Shown: positions 35,018 to 45,931, counted from the first letter of the stretch. The stretch is 64,000 nt of DNA from Gramella sp. Hel_I_59 (GCF_006714895.1 NZ_VFME01000001.1:1798001-1862000), one strand, 5' to 3'. Translations and numbers: made by a program. The notes: a model not told the origin generated them from the sequence alone.

Positions 35018-35727
35018 GAATTTTGATTGATAAGTGCGACTGTGTGACATGCGGCAATCGCTGCAGTCTCAGTACGTAACCTGCTTTCTCCAAGACTTAT
35101 TTGCTGCCAGTTTTCATCCATCGCGGTTTTTATCTCGTTGGGACTAAAATCACCTTCGGGGCCAATCAAAATATTGATGGTGCTGTTGGCCTTCAGTTTG
35201 TTTTGAAGATAGGGTTTCTTTTCATCATCCTCGCAGTGAGCAATTAATCTCATACCTGGCATTTCTGTCTGCATCAATTCAGAAAAACCAACAGGCTCGT
35301 TCAATTTCGGGAAATGCATATGCAGGGATTGTTTCATGGCACTTAACAGCACTCGTTGATAACGTTCCAGCTTTACGGTTTTGCGTTCACTATGATCACA
35401 AATAACCGGCGTAATTTCGTGCACACCAATCTCCATCGCTTTTTCCAGAAACCACTCATAGCGGTCGTTCATCTTCGTAGGTGCCACCATCATATGTAAA
35501 TAATAGGGTGGTGCTGGCTGACTTTCAAAAGAATTGATGCTTGCAATGCATTGTTTGACATCAGCCTGGATGATCTGAGCTTTGAATAGCATCCCATTTC
35601 CATTAGTGATGCTTAACTCGTCACCTTCGGTTTTCCTCAAAACCTTTACAATATGCCTGCTTTCATCCTTCGGAAAAATTACCTGTTTATCGTTTTCTGA
35701 AATATTTGGATTGTAGAATAGCTGCAT
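35014..35727 (-). CDS. rsmE: 16S rRNA (uracil-1498-N3)-methyltransferase
   Basis: 237 residues. SPOUT family: N-terminal beta-barrel, conserved FPKDESRHIVKVLR, KAMEIGVHEITP, and C-terminal knot ILIGPEGDFSPNEI then LGESRLRTETAA. Acts on the assembled 30S subunit. One base after the tsaD stop; ATGA overlap with the DUF4159 gene. Confidence 0.95.
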   Translation of the reverse strand: MQLFYNPNISENDKQVIFPKDESRHIVKVLRKTEGDELSITNGNGMLFKAQIIQADVKQCIASINSFESQPAPPYYLHMMVAPTKMNDRYEWFLEKAMEIGVHEITPVICDHSERKTVKLERYQRVLLSAMKQSLHMHFPKLNEPVGFSELMQTEMPGMRLIAHCEDDEKKPYLQNKLKANSTINILIGPEGDFSPNEIKTAMDENWQQISLGESRLRTETAAIAACHTVALINQNS

Positions 35728-35728
35728 A

Positions 35729-36751
35729 TTATATTTTATATCTCGATTGCGCGGTTACCGAAAAATCAGCAAAATCTTTTTGTAGGTATTTGTGATAACC
35801 TGCGATCCCAATCATTGCAGCATTATCTGTCGTGTACTCAAACTTCGGAATAAAACATTTCCAGCCCCATTTTTTTTCAGCATCAACTAAAGCCTGCCGT
35901 ATTCCACTATTTGCTGAAACTCCGCCACCAATGGCCACCTGGTTGATACCGGTCTTTTTTACAGCCTTTTTCAATTTATCCATCAAAATTCCTATGATCG
36001 TATATTGAATAGAGGCGCAAATATCTTTTAAATTCTTTTCGACAAATTCAGGATCTTCTTTTGTTTTCTTCTGAATAAAATATAACACAGCTGTCTTAAA
36101 ACCACTAAAACTAAAGTTCAGGTCATCAACTTTGGGCTTGGTAAATTGAAAAGCTTTTGGGTCACCTTCTCTGGCATATTTATCTATTAAAGGACCGCCA
36201 GGATAGGGTAGCCCCAAAATTTTTGCACTTTTATCGAAAGCTTCACCAACTGCATCGTCCAGTGTTTCGCCAATAACTTCCATATCAAAATAATCTGAAA
36301 CCTTCACGATTTGGGTATGTCCGCCGCTTATGGTCATAGCCAGAAATGGAAACTCAGGCTTGTCAAATTCTTCCTCTTCAATAAAATGCGCCAGGATATG
36401 TGCCTGCATATGGTTGACCTCGATCAAAGGCACTTCCAGACCCATTGCGAGTGACTTGGCAAAAGAGGTGCCAACGAGCAAAGAACCCATAAGTCCCGGA
36501 CCTCTTGTAAATGCGATTGCAGAGAGATCTTTTTTGTCGATATTTGCCTTTTCCAAAGCCTGGTGGATCACTGGAACTATATTCTGTTGATGCGCTCGTG
36601 ATGCAAGTTCTGGAACAACTCCACCATATTGTTTGTGTACTTCCTGAGTTGCAACAATATTGGAAAGAATTTTACCGTTGGAGAGTACGGCAGCCGCCGT
36701 ATCATCACAGGAAGATTCTATAGCGAGAATGTTTATTAAATGATCAGCCAT
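35729..36751 (-). CDS. tsaD: tRNA threonylcarbamoyladenosine synthase subunit
   Basis: 340 residues from the ATG at 36751; an extension upstream would overlap the tamB promoter and is hydrophobic, unlike TsaD. ILAIESSCDDTAAAVL opens the ASKHA fold, NHMQAHILAH has the metal-binding H-x3-H, and AIGGGVSANSGIR and TTDNAAMIG close it. Essential for t6A at position 37 of ANN-reading tRNAs. First gene of the leftward operon, divergent from tamB. Confidence 0.96.
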   Translation of the reverse strand: MADHLINILAIESSCDDTAAAVLSNGKILSNIVATQEVHKQYGGVVPELASRAHQQNIVPVIHQALEKANIDKKDLSAIAFTRGPGLMGSLLVGTSFAKSLAMGLEVPLIEVNHMQAHILAHFIEEEEFDKPEFPFLAMTISGGHTQIVKVSDYFDMEVIGETLDDAVGEAFDKSAKILGLPYPGGPLIDKYAREGDPKAFQFTKPKVDDLNFSFSGFKTAVLYFIQKKTKEDPEFVEKNLKDICASIQYTIIGILMDKLKKAVKKTGINQVAIGGGVSANSGIRQALVDAEKKWGWKCFIPKFEYTTDNAAMIGIAGYHKYLQKDFADFSVTAQSRYKI

Positions 36752-36842
36752 CAGATTTATTTGGGAATAGATATTGTAAATTAGTCGCAAAGTTAAAACA
36801 TAAAAACGTATCAAAAAATTCTGGAAAATACTAACGAAAACA

Positions 36843-39800
36843 GTGGTTGCACTTGTTTTGTTATTCATTATTTTATTGATCGTGTTTTCTATTCCTGCTG
36901 TTCAGACTTCAGTAGCACGAAAACTCACCAATTCTCTTCAGGAAAATAGTGATGTCAATATAGATATTGGTCGTGTTTCGATTAGTTATTTTGGGGATAT
37001 TCTTCTGAATGATATCTATGTGGAAGATCATCATGAGGATACACTATTTACCGCGAAAGAGATCAGTTCTTCTATTTTAAGCTACTCTAAGCTTTTGAGC
37101 AATGCTCCAGTACTGGGAGATACAAGAATTGATGGCCTGAACATGCATATGCGCAGGTATAAAGGTGAAGATAGGGATAATCTGGGCATACTTATTCAAA
37201 AACTTCAGAAGGAACCAACAGGAGATCCTAAGGATTTTAACCTTACTGCAGAAGATGTACAGATTACGAACAGTCGCTATAGTTTCATCGATGAAAATCT
37301 TGACCGCTCTGATGTTTTGGTCGTTGATGATCTCAATATTTACGCAAACGAACTAAGGATCTTTAATTCCAATATAGACATAGATATTGGAATGCTGCGC
37401 GGCTACGAGCATCGCGGGATTCAGGTAGATCAGCTTTCAACGCTATTTCACTATGATCCAAACAGGATGAGCCTGCAAAACATGATCCTGCAAACTCCGG
37501 GATCTATGGTAAATGCCGATCTTTCTTTCGAATACGACCTCTCAGATTTTTCAGATTTTGAGAATCTTGTACAGGTAGAAGCGAAGTTTCGGGAAAGCAT
37601 CCTGAACTCCAATGATCTAATTACGTTTTATGACGGGTTTGGAGAGAATCAACTTGTAAAATTTCAAACAGAACTTACTGGAACCTTAAATGATTTTCGG
37701 TTAGACGGATTCCGACTTCAAGGTCTTGATAGAACAGAAATCTATGGGGATTTTCAGGTTGTAGGTTCTTTTTCAGATGAACCAAATTCCTTTAAATTAG
37801 ATGGTAGTTTTTCAGATTTTAACACGAACTATTATGATATGATCAACTTCCTGCCGGGAGCACTTCAGGGCCAATTGCCTGTAACTCTTAGGGATTTTGG
37901 TAATGTGAATATTAAAGGAAATACAGTGGTGACAAATGGCTTTCTGGATGCAGATGTTGTGATAGCCACACAATTGGGATCTGCAGATGCAGACTTTGAA
38001 CTTAATAATTTCAATAATTCCGCTGCTTCAAGTTATAAGGGTAAATTGATCTTCAAGAACTTTAATCTTGGTCGTTTGATCGGGAATACTCAATTAGGAA
38101 AAGCGAGTTTTGATATTGACTTTGACGGGAAAGGTCTGGACCAGGAAAACCTGAATACGCAGCTAAAAGGAACCATTACTAAATTGGAATTCAATAATTA
38201 TGCTTATTCCAACATTCAGATCATGGGGAATCTTCGGAATCCTCTTTTTAATGGATATTTCAAGTCAAATGATCCTAATCTGGAAATGGAATTTAATGGT
38301 CTGGCAGATGTTTCAGAAGAAACCAATGTATATGATTTTGAAGCTTCCGTAGGATATGCCGACCTGCATGCGCTTAATTTTGTGAATAGAGATACGGTTT
38401 CAGTCTTCAAGGGTGATGTGATCATGAATATGCAGGGAACTAATGTTGATAACGCATTTGGAGATATCCTGCTTCTAAATACTTCATATAAAAACCAGAA
38501 CGATCTTTATTATTTTGATGATCTTAATATAGCTTCCACATTCGATGGCCCAGTAAGAACTATCACGATTAATTCCCCAGATGTAATTAATGGAGAGGTA
38601 AGCGGAGTTTTTAAAGTGAACGAAGTTGGTGCACTTATAGAAAATTCAATTGGTAGTATTTACACGAACTACAAACCAAAAACTATCACGACGAACCAGT
38701 ATATGGAGTTCGATTTTGATATCTATAACCAGATCGTCGAAGTTTTTTATCCTGAAATTGAACTGGCTCCTAATACATTTATTCGAGGTCGTGTGGAGTC
38801 TGATGAATCTGAATTTAAATTAACCTTCAGATCTCCAAGAATCGATTTCTTTGAAAATATGGTGGAAGACATTAACCTTCAGGTTGATAACACGAATCCT
38901 ATCTACAATACTTTCTTTGAAGCCGATAGCGTTTCTACCGATCTTTATAAATTCTCAGAATTTAGTTTTATCAATGTTACTCAGCGTGACACGTTATTCA
39001 TACGTTCAGAATTTAAAGGCGGAAAGAATAATTCTGATGAATTTAATCTGAATCTATTTCATACCATAAATGAAAATAGTAAATCTGTGGTTGGAATACA
39101 GAAATCAGATTTTAAATTCAAAGACAAGGTTTGGTACCTGAATGAAAATAGTGATCGTAGTAACAAAATAGTTTTTGATAATAGTTTTCGTGATCTACAG
39201 ATTGATTCGCTTGTTATGAGTCATAAGAATGAACAAATACGACTCAGCGGAAATATGCGGGACAGCACCTATAAAAACTTTAAGATGAAGTTTAGTGAGG
39301 TGGATATTGGAAAGATCACTCCAGAAATAGATAGTCTCGATCTAGCCGGGATTCTCAATGGCGATCTCGAACTACTACAGGAGGATGGTGCTTATTTCCC
39401 CGTTTCAAACTTAAGGATCGACCAGTTCCAGGTAAACGATCTTGTAATGGGTGATCTGGTTCTTGACGTAACTGGTAACCAGGATCTTAGCACTTACTCG
39501 GTTTACGCTCAACTTGAGAAGGAAGGCATCGAATCATTATCTGCCATTGGCGATATCAATGTAAATGGTAGCGAACCAAGGATTGATCTGGAAGTGAATA
39601 TGAATCGGCTGAATATGGGCGTATTTACTCCTTTGGGAGCAGATGTTCTTACAGATATTAGAGGGTTTGCCACAGGTAGGGCTTTCGTTACAGGAAATTA
39701 CAAAAATCCTGATTTCTCCGGATCTTTATCTTTAGCTGAAGCTGGATTACGAATCCCTTATTTAAATGTAGATCTCGATTTCCAGGAAAATGCAGAGATT

Positions 39801-41255
39801 GATCTTACCCAACAGCAATTTGTTTTTGATAATATTGATATTGTAGATACCAAATTCAATACGAAGGGAACATTGGATGGTTTGATCTCGCATCGTAATT
39901 TTTCTGAATGGTTTCTGGATTTAACGCTGGTTTCAGACCGAATCCTTGTGTTAGATACTGAAGCCGATGAGGACGCACTTTATTATGGAACCGCCTTTAT
40001 TGATGGAGAAGCTTCAATTATGGGACCTACAGATGAACTGGTGATCGAAGTAAATGCGGCAACCGAAAGAGGGACGGTTTTTAAAATTCCGCTAAGCGAT
40101 ACTGAATCTGTAGGAGATAATTCCTTTATAAGATTTTTAAGTCCGGAAGAAAAAGCAGCGCGTCTGGCCGGAGAAGAAATTGAAATTCCCGAAGTTAAAG
40201 GTCTCGAACTGGTTTTTGATCTTGATATTACCAATGATGCTGAAGTTGAAGTTGTAGTAGACCAGACCAGCGGAAGCACATTGCGTGGTAGAGGTTCCGG
40301 GAACTTACTTCTGGAAATCAATACCAACGGGAAATTCAATATGTGGGGTGATTTTATTGTTTATGAAGGAGTCTATAACTTTAAATATGCCGGACTGGTT
40401 CAAAAGGTGTTCACGGTAGAATCTGGAGGAAGTATTAACTGGGATGGAGATCCAATGGACGCTCAACTGGATGTAAGTGCAGTGTATTCATTGAATGCGA
40501 ATCCTGCAGTATTGCTGGAAAACCCTTCTGTTAATAGAAAGATTCCTGTAGATGTAGTTATTAATCTACAGGGGGAAATTGCACAGCCTGAGATTGGCTT
40601 TGCTATAGATTTTCCAAGTGCTAGTTCCACCGTTAAATCTGAATTACAATATCGAATAGATGATAGGGCTACTACCGAGTTACAGGCATTATTTCTGGTT
40701 ACCCAGGGAACGTTTTACAGTGAGTTTGGATTACGTGGCGCCGCGATTTACGGGACGCTTGCTGAAAGAGCTTCTAGTATCGTAAACGATATTTTTGCTG
40801 ATGATGACGGTAAATTCCAGGTAGGTGTGAATTATGTGCAGGGGGACCGGACGCCAGATCAGCAAACTGTAGATAGGTTTGGTTTGACACTGTCCACCCA
40901 GATCTCAGATCGTGTTTTGATAAATGGTCAGGTGGGTGTTCCAATTGGAGGGGTGACCGAATCTGTGATTATCGGAGATCTGGAAATTGATTTTCTCCTG
41001 AATGCAGATGGTACTTTAAGAGCTTCGGTATTTAACCGTGAAAATAACATTCAGTTTATTGGTGAGGAGATAGGGTTTACACAGGGAGTAGGGCTATCTT
41101 ATAACGTGGACTTTGATACCTTTAAAGAGTTGATCAGGAAGATCGCAAGCACTACTATTGAAGGTTTTGACGATTCAGAAGAAGAAAAGGATCCTGCAAC
41201 ACCGTCACCTGCACCAGATTTCATGAATTTCAAGTCTGAAGAAGAAAATGAATAA
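36843..41255 (+). CDS. tamB: Translocation and assembly module subunit TamB
   Basis: 1470 residues, AsmA-like. An N-terminal inner-membrane helix (LVLLFIILLIVFSIPAVQ) leads a very long beta-helical periplasmic bridge; the C-terminal ~400 residues are the conserved TamB/DUF490 domain (IEVNAATERGTVFKI, LVTQGTFYSEFGLRGAA, NVDFDTFKELI). Moves phospholipids or barrel proteins between membranes. GTG is the best available start; the frame upstream (KRIKKFWKILTKT) is protein-like but without ATG/GTG/TTG before a stop at 36801, so the true N-terminus could be longer with a rare start. Divergent from tsaD. Confidence 0.9.
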   Translation: MVALVLLFIILLIVFSIPAVQTSVARKLTNSLQENSDVNIDIGRVSISYFGDILLNDIYVEDHHEDTLFTAKEISSSILSYSKLLSNAPVLGDTRIDGLNMHMRRYKGEDRDNLGILIQKLQKEPTGDPKDFNLTAEDVQITNSRYSFIDENLDRSDVLVVDDLNIYANELRIFNSNIDIDIGMLRGYEHRGIQVDQLSTLFHYDPNRMSLQNMILQTPGSMVNADLSFEYDLSDFSDFENLVQVEAKFRESILNSNDLITFYDGFGENQLVKFQTELTGTLNDFRLDGFRLQGLDRTEIYGDFQVVGSFSDEPNSFKLDGSFSDFNTNYYDMINFLPGALQGQLPVTLRDFGNVNIKGNTVVTNGFLDADVVIATQLGSADADFELNNFNNSAASSYKGKLIFKNFNLGRLIGNTQLGKASFDIDFDGKGLDQENLNTQLKGTITKLEFNNYAYSNIQIMGNLRNPLFNGYFKSNDPNLEMEFNGLADVSEETNVYDFEASVGYADLHALNFVNRDTVSVFKGDVIMNMQGTNVDNAFGDILLLNTSYKNQNDLYYFDDLNIASTFDGPVRTITINSPDVINGEVSGVFKVNEVGALIENSIGSIYTNYKPKTITTNQYMEFDFDIYNQIVEVFYPEIELAPNTFIRGRVESDESEFKLTFRSPRIDFFENMVEDINLQVDNTNPIYNTFFEADSVSTDLYKFSEFSFINVTQRDTLFIRSEFKGGKNNSDEFNLNLFHTINENSKSVVGIQKSDFKFKDKVWYLNENSDRSNKIVFDNSFRDLQIDSLVMSHKNEQIRLSGNMRDSTYKNFKMKFSEVDIGKITPEIDSLDLAGILNGDLELLQEDGAYFPVSNLRIDQFQVNDLVMGDLVLDVTGNQDLSTYSVYAQLEKEGIESLSAIGDINVNGSEPRIDLEVNMNRLNMGVFTPLGADVLTDIRGFATGRAFVTGNYKNPDFSGSLSLAEAGLRIPYLNVDLDFQENAEIDLTQQQFVFDNIDIVDTKFNTKGTLDGLISHRNFSEWFLDLTLVSDRILVLDTEADEDALYYGTAFIDGEASIMGPTDELVIEVNAATERGTVFKIPLSDTESVGDNSFIRFLSPEEKAARLAGEEIEIPEVKGLELVFDLDITNDAEVEVVVDQTSGSTLRGRGSGNLLLEINTNGKFNMWGDFIVYEGVYNFKYAGLVQKVFTVESGGSINWDGDPMDAQLDVSAVYSLNANPAVLLENPSVNRKIPVDVVINLQGEIAQPEIGFAIDFPSASSTVKSELQYRIDDRATTELQALFLVTQGTFYSEFGLRGAAIYGTLAERASSIVNDIFADDDGKFQVGVNYVQGDRTPDQQTVDRFGLTLSTQISDRVLINGQVGVPIGGVTESVIIGDLEIDFLLNADGTLRASVFNRENNIQFIGEEIGFTQGVGLSYNVDFDTFKELIRKIASTTIEGFDDSEEEKDPATPSPAPDFMNFKSEEENE

Positions 41256-41349
41256 AGCTAAAACTTCAGAAATAATTTAAATCTGGGAGTTCATTTGATT
41301 GGCTTCCTAAATTTTAGTTTGTAGTTTTAATCTATTAAGAAAATTATCA

Positions 41350-42336
41350 ATGAGTAAGAAATTGAAAAAAATTGGGGTGATGACTTCCGGTGGTGATTCT
41401 CCTGGCATGAACGCTGCAATTAGAGCGGTTGTTAGAACCTGCGCATATTATCATGTTGACTGTGTTGGATACTATCGTGGTTTCCAGGGAATGATCGCGG
41501 GAGATAGTATTCCATTAACTGCACGAAGCGTAAGAAATACCATCAACCAGGGTGGAACGATATTACAGTCGGCAAGATCCAAGGAATTTATGACAAAAGA
41601 AGGACGGGCTAAAGCTGCTGCCAATCTCAAAAAAGAAGGAGTAGACGCTATGATTCTTATTGGAGGCGATGGAACATTTACCGGAGGTCAGGTTTTTAGT
41701 AAGGAGCATAACTTTCCGGTAATTGGTGTACCAGGAACTATCGATAATGACATTTTTGGAACTCATTACACCATTGGTTACGATACGGCATTGAATACAG
41801 TTATCGAAGCTATTGATAAGATCCGTGATACTGCAAGTTCCCATAATCGACTATTTTTTGTAGAAGTAATGGGTCGGGATGCAGGTTTTATTGCACTGAA
41901 TACTGGAATTGGCGCAGGGGCTGAAGAGATTTTAATTCCTGAAGAAGATCTTGGTTTGGATCGACTACTGGATTCTCTGGAACGAAGTCGAAGAGCTGGA
42001 AAAACTTCTAGTATCGTAGTGGTTTCTGAAGGTGATAAAATAGGAAAGAATGTTTTCGAACTCGCAGAATATGTAAAAGAGAATCTGCCTTTTTATGATG
42101 CCAGGGTAACTGTTTTAGGACATATTCAAAGAGGAGGAAGACCATCTTGTTTTGACAGGGTTCTGGCGAGCAGACTAAGTGTCAAAGCTGTCGAACTTCT
42201 ATTAGATGGAAAGCGAGACCTCATGGTGGGTATGATGAATAATGAAATTGAAAGCTGTAGCCTTGACCAGGCATTAAAAGGGAAGCATAATATTAATAAG
42301 GATCTATTACGTATTTCTGAAATACTCTCAACTTAA
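41350..42336 (+). CDS. pfkA: ATP-dependent 6-phosphofructokinase
   Basis: 328 residues. [24 protein letters not shown] (ATP), [20 protein letters not shown] (catalytic Asp), [12 protein letters not shown] and [14 protein letters not shown]. Converts fructose-6-phosphate to the 1,6-bisphosphate. The stop (TAATG) overlaps mgsA by 1 bp. Confidence 0.96.
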   Translation: MSKKLKKIGVMTSGGDSPGMNAAIRAVVRTCAYYHVDCVGYYRGFQGMIAGDSIPLTARSVRNTINQGGTILQSARSKEFMTKEGRAKAAANLKKEGVDAMILIGGDGTFTGGQVFSKEHNFPVIGVPGTIDNDIFGTHYTIGYDTALNTVIEAIDKIRDTASSHNRLFFVEVMGRDAGFIALNTGIGAGAEEILIPEEDLGLDRLLDSLERSRRAGKTSSIVVVSEGDKIGKNVFELAEYVKENLPFYDARVTVLGHIQRGGRPSCFDRVLASRLSVKAVELLLDGKRDLMVGMMNNEIESCSLDQALKGKHNINKDLLRISEILST

Positions 42337-42701
42337 TGAAGACAATTGCGATCATTGCCCATGACGGGAAGAAACCTGAAATGGTTCAGTTTCTGAATCA
42401 GTTTAATGAAGTTCTGAATTCTAAGGAAATTAAGATCATTGCTACCGGAACTACTGGAGCTAAAACCGAAGCTGCTGGTTATAAGGTAGAAAAGTTACTT
42501 TCTGGTCCTTTAGGTGGTGATGCTCAAATCGCTGCAAGAATTGCTGAAAAGCAGGTTGATATGGTCATCTTCTTCAGAGATCCATTGGATAAGCATCCAC
42601 ACGAACCAGATATTTTTATGCTGATGCGATTATGTGATGTTCACAATGTTCCCTTAGCGACAAATCCTGCAACTGCCAGGCTTTTAATTAGAGGACTATA
42701 G
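42336..42701 (+). CDS. mgsA: Methylglyoxal synthase
   Basis: 121 residues, a little shorter than E. coli MgsA (152). [14 protein letters not shown] (opening), [43 protein letters not shown] and PLATNPATA include the phosphate-binding and catalytic (Asp in FFRDP, His in HPHEP) positions. Converts dihydroxyacetone phosphate to methylglyoxal plus phosphate, a bypass of lower glycolysis. Coupled with pfkA. Confidence 0.92.
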   Translation: MKTIAIIAHDGKKPEMVQFLNQFNEVLNSKEIKIIATGTTGAKTEAAGYKVEKLLSGPLGGDAQIAARIAEKQVDMVIFFRDPLDKHPHEPDIFMLMRLCDVHNVPLATNPATARLLIRGL

Positions 42702-43085
42702 TTAGAATTTAACTGCGATCGCACTAATTTCAACATTTACAAACTTTGGAAGATTAGCAACTTCCACAGTTTCTCTTGCCGGAGCATTTTCTGAAGCGAA
42801 ATATTTAGCATAGACTTCGTTGATCTTTCCGAAGTTATTCATGTCACTAATAAAAATTGAAGTTTTGACTACATGATCAAGGGTCAATCCGGCTTCAGTC
42901 AAAATAGCCTTCAAATTTTCCAGTACTAGTGTTGTTTCAGCTTCAAGATCTTCAGTTTTTAGATCGCCAGTTGCCGGATCTATCGCGATCTGTCCGCTAA
43001 TATATAAGGTGTCTCCAGCAAAAATTGCCTGATTGTAAGGTCCTATGGGTGCCGGGGCATTGTTGGTCTTAATGATTTTTTTCAT
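42702..43085 (-). CDS. ridA: RidA family reactive imine deaminase
   Basis: 127 residues. APIGPYNQAIFAGDTLYISGQ at the start, LKAILTEAGLTLDHVVKTSIF, and the C-terminal NLPKFVNVEISAIAV match RidA (YjgF). The Arg that binds the substrate carboxylate appears in PARETVEV. Hydrolyses reactive 2-iminoacids from PLP enzymes. Convergent with mgsA with no gap between stops. Confidence 0.93.
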   Translation of the reverse strand: MKKIIKTNNAPAPIGPYNQAIFAGDTLYISGQIAIDPATGDLKTEDLEAETTLVLENLKAILTEAGLTLDHVVKTSIFISDMNNFGKINEVYAKYFASENAPARETVEVANLPKFVNVEISAIAVKF

Positions 43086-43096
43086 AACTGAATATT

Positions 43097-45796
43097 TTAT
43101 AAGGTTCTATCGCGATCCCGTCGCTTTTCATATTTAATATCACTTAATACGCTAGCCTTAATCCTGATCAGGAAGTTCCATGACTTTCTAGGGCCAAAAG
43201 GAACCCAACTAAAACTCATCAACCAGCTATCAAGATCACGTTGAAAACGTAATTGAGTAGGAGTAACCCCGCTATTCACAAGGTCGTAACCGGTGCTGGC
43301 TCCAATTTTCCATTTTGGTGCGATCTCTATATTTCCATTAAACATCAATGAATGCGCAGATACGGTATTTTGTCTGGCCGAGTTCGTATAATTCATAGCA
43401 TAAGCAACACGTACATCCCACGGGATATTATAATTGTACCATCCATTTTCATTCTCCTCCTCATCACCTTCGAAAGGATCTTCATCGAAAAGACGGCCAT
43501 CTTCGCCCATTCCTGTTCCGAAGAGATCATCAGGTCGACCACCATTTCTATAGGTTTCATTATCCATATCATCGGTTTCTTCCTCTTCAACACCTTCAAA
43601 ATCCTTGTTGGAAAATGAATAGCCAAAGTTTACAGTTCCCGCAGTAAGTCGAAATAAACTTCCGCCGTTCTCAATATTCAGCTTGTCGATCCTGCGATTA
43701 TTATTATCCAGGGCATATATATCCAAATTCCCTCCAAAGTTAATATCCAGCTTATTTTTGATCACCGGAATGGAACCTCGAAGTGAAATAGGGGACAGGC
43801 GCAGGGAATCTCCAGCAAGATTATAACTTGTTCCTATACTGAAGTTATTCAGAAGTGTAATTTTTTCCGGTTCTATAGCAGTGCTATCTTTCGATCTAAC
43901 CTTGGCTTCAATGGTATTACTTAAGCTGAAGCCTAAAGAACTGGAAAAATTTCTTCCCGGTGCACCATATAAAGTTCCGTCAAACCTTGAATAATCAACA
44001 ATATCTTCGATGATTTCACCATTTTCATCTTCAGATTCCTGGATAAACTGATCATAGAAACGATCAAAACCTGGATTGATATTATAACTCACTGAGGGTC
44101 TCATGACATGGCGAATCGCCTGTATTTTTTTGTCCTTTCCGAAGGTTTTCCTACCATATAGCGTAGTTCCAAGGCTTGTGTTGAAATTGTAGGTACGATA
44201 AGAGTCAAAACCTTTAATCGTATCAATTACGACATCATCCAGCACAGGATCGTAAGATCTTTCAAAAGTTCTGGAAACCCAGGTTTCTTCATAGCTGGTA
44301 CCTGTGGAAACACTTAGATATTTGAAAAGTTTAAAATTCGTGTTTAGCGGAATGCTATGCTGTGCGCCCAGTCTTGCATCATCAAACATCGCCGGAGTAA
44401 GAAAAAGTGAATCGGCAGTATTTATCTGGTTCTCTGCCCGTAAATTATACTGAAGGTTTATATTTTCAATAAAACCTTTTTTACTACCCGAAGCAGGAGC
44501 CAGAGGATAGATACGGGACATACTCAATTGTAAAGTTGGTAAACTAAGATTTACCGAATTTGTTCTGGTGTTCTGGGAGTGTCGCGCTGCAAGACTCAAA
44601 TTCACTTGGGGTTCTCCGGGAAAAGTCTTACTGTAAGAAACTGAAGAGTTTAGTTCGTTATTCAGATAATTTCCAGTGTTGGCCTGATTGATAGATTCGG
44701 CATAATACTCGCTGCTCCCTAAGTTTACAGAAGCTGAAAACCTGGAATTAGGACTGGCTTTTGGATCCTGACTATGAGACCACTGAATGTTATAGCTGGA
44801 TCTTTCGGCAAAGTCGGGGAAGCCTCTTTCGCTAGTGAATAACTTTTCAAACCTTACTCTCGCATTTCCACGATATTTATACCTGTTAGCGTAATTGGAT
44901 GAAAATTCCAGAGTGTAAGAGCCGTTCGTGTAGTAACTACCTAAAGCCAATAGATCAACATAGTCACTGATAGCAAAATAATAACCACCATTCTGAAGGT
45001 TATAACCATACTGGGAATCTCCAAATGACGGAATAATAAAACCTGAAGTTTCCTCATCTGTTAACGGGAAATACCCAAATGGAAGTCCTAGGGGAGTGGG
45101 AACATCTGCAATGTACATATTAACGAGTCCGGTCACGATCTTTTTCTCAGGTACGAACTTGATCTTCCTCGCATAGAAGAAATACTCCGGGTTATCTACA
45201 TCCTGAGAAGTAGTAAACCGAACATTCTTCATGAAGTAAACCGAATCATTTTCCCGTTTGGTCACCATACCTTTTACGTTGAAGTCGGCTTCCTGGGTTC
45301 GGGAATTATAGACTAAAGCTCTTTCAGTATCAAAATTGAAACGAAGGGAATCTGGCTCTACTTTTCTATTGGCCTGGGTGAAAATAGGTTTCTGAATATA
45401 TTCTCCCAGGGAATCCTCAATTCCATAGGCGAAAAACTCATTCTTATTATTATCGATAACGATGAGTCCGGCCTCTATGGTCATATCACCATAAACGATT
45501 TTTGCTTCGTTATACAGATAGATCTTATTCTCTTTTGGACTCAAGCGCATATAATCCTTGGCGCTATAATCCACAACATCGGTAATAAACTGAGGTTTTT
45601 TGACTGAATCCTGCTTAACGGTATCGGTAACCTGCAGGTTCTGGGCGATCTCTTCAGAAGTAATTGCGGGAGCAACACTATCCTTCTGACTTTCAACAGG
45701 GATCGAATTATTTCCAATCTCCTGCGCATGCAAAAGCGAGGTCATAAATAGCGTGAAAACTAAGCAAAAAAGTGTATTGGGGATATTTGTTTGCAA
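43097..45796 (-). CDS. LptD-like outer membrane LPS assembly protein
   Basis: 899 residues. Signal peptide (MQTNIPNTLFCLVFTLFMTSLLHAQ region), an N-terminal OstA/LptA-like part (IYLYNEAKIVYGDMTIEAG) and a large C-terminal barrel rich in alternating aromatic strands with acidic loops (EEEETDDMDNE, EDPFEGDEEENENG). Bacteroidota LptD homolog (putative LPS-assembly protein); fits the envelope-rich neighbourhood. ridA is 11 bp downstream on the same strand. Confidence 0.85.
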   Translation of the reverse strand: MQTNIPNTLFCLVFTLFMTSLLHAQEIGNNSIPVESQKDSVAPAITSEEIAQNLQVTDTVKQDSVKKPQFITDVVDYSAKDYMRLSPKENKIYLYNEAKIVYGDMTIEAGLIVIDNNKNEFFAYGIEDSLGEYIQKPIFTQANRKVEPDSLRFNFDTERALVYNSRTQEADFNVKGMVTKRENDSVYFMKNVRFTTSQDVDNPEYFFYARKIKFVPEKKIVTGLVNMYIADVPTPLGLPFGYFPLTDEETSGFIIPSFGDSQYGYNLQNGGYYFAISDYVDLLALGSYYTNGSYTLEFSSNYANRYKYRGNARVRFEKLFTSERGFPDFAERSSYNIQWSHSQDPKASPNSRFSASVNLGSSEYYAESINQANTGNYLNNELNSSVSYSKTFPGEPQVNLSLAARHSQNTRTNSVNLSLPTLQLSMSRIYPLAPASGSKKGFIENINLQYNLRAENQINTADSLFLTPAMFDDARLGAQHSIPLNTNFKLFKYLSVSTGTSYEETWVSRTFERSYDPVLDDVVIDTIKGFDSYRTYNFNTSLGTTLYGRKTFGKDKKIQAIRHVMRPSVSYNINPGFDRFYDQFIQESEDENGEIIEDIVDYSRFDGTLYGAPGRNFSSSLGFSLSNTIEAKVRSKDSTAIEPEKITLLNNFSIGTSYNLAGDSLRLSPISLRGSIPVIKNKLDINFGGNLDIYALDNNNRRIDKLNIENGGSLFRLTAGTVNFGYSFSNKDFEGVEEEETDDMDNETYRNGGRPDDLFGTGMGEDGRLFDEDPFEGDEEENENGWYNYNIPWDVRVAYAMNYTNSARQNTVSAHSLMFNGNIEIAPKWKIGASTGYDLVNSGVTPTQLRFQRDLDSWLMSFSWVPFGPRKSWNFLIRIKASVLSDIKYEKRRDRDRTL

Positions 45797-45931
45797 TGCT
45801 TTAAGTGCTATTTTTGTACGGATTGGCGTGCTTTTTGCAAATCCAAAATTACATATATTTTTTTAGCTGAGTTTTGAGACTGCAGGAAAAATAGCAATAA
45901 AATATTCACCCCACACAAGCGTTAGCTTTCT

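Noticed and set aside
35729..36868. Longer TsaD start at 36868
   Set aside because: The extra 39 residues are hydrophobic and unlike TsaD, and they overlap the divergent tamB start.
39983..40339. 118-codon minus-strand ORF within tamB
   Set aside because: Serine-rich shadow of the TamB frame; no start signal or family.
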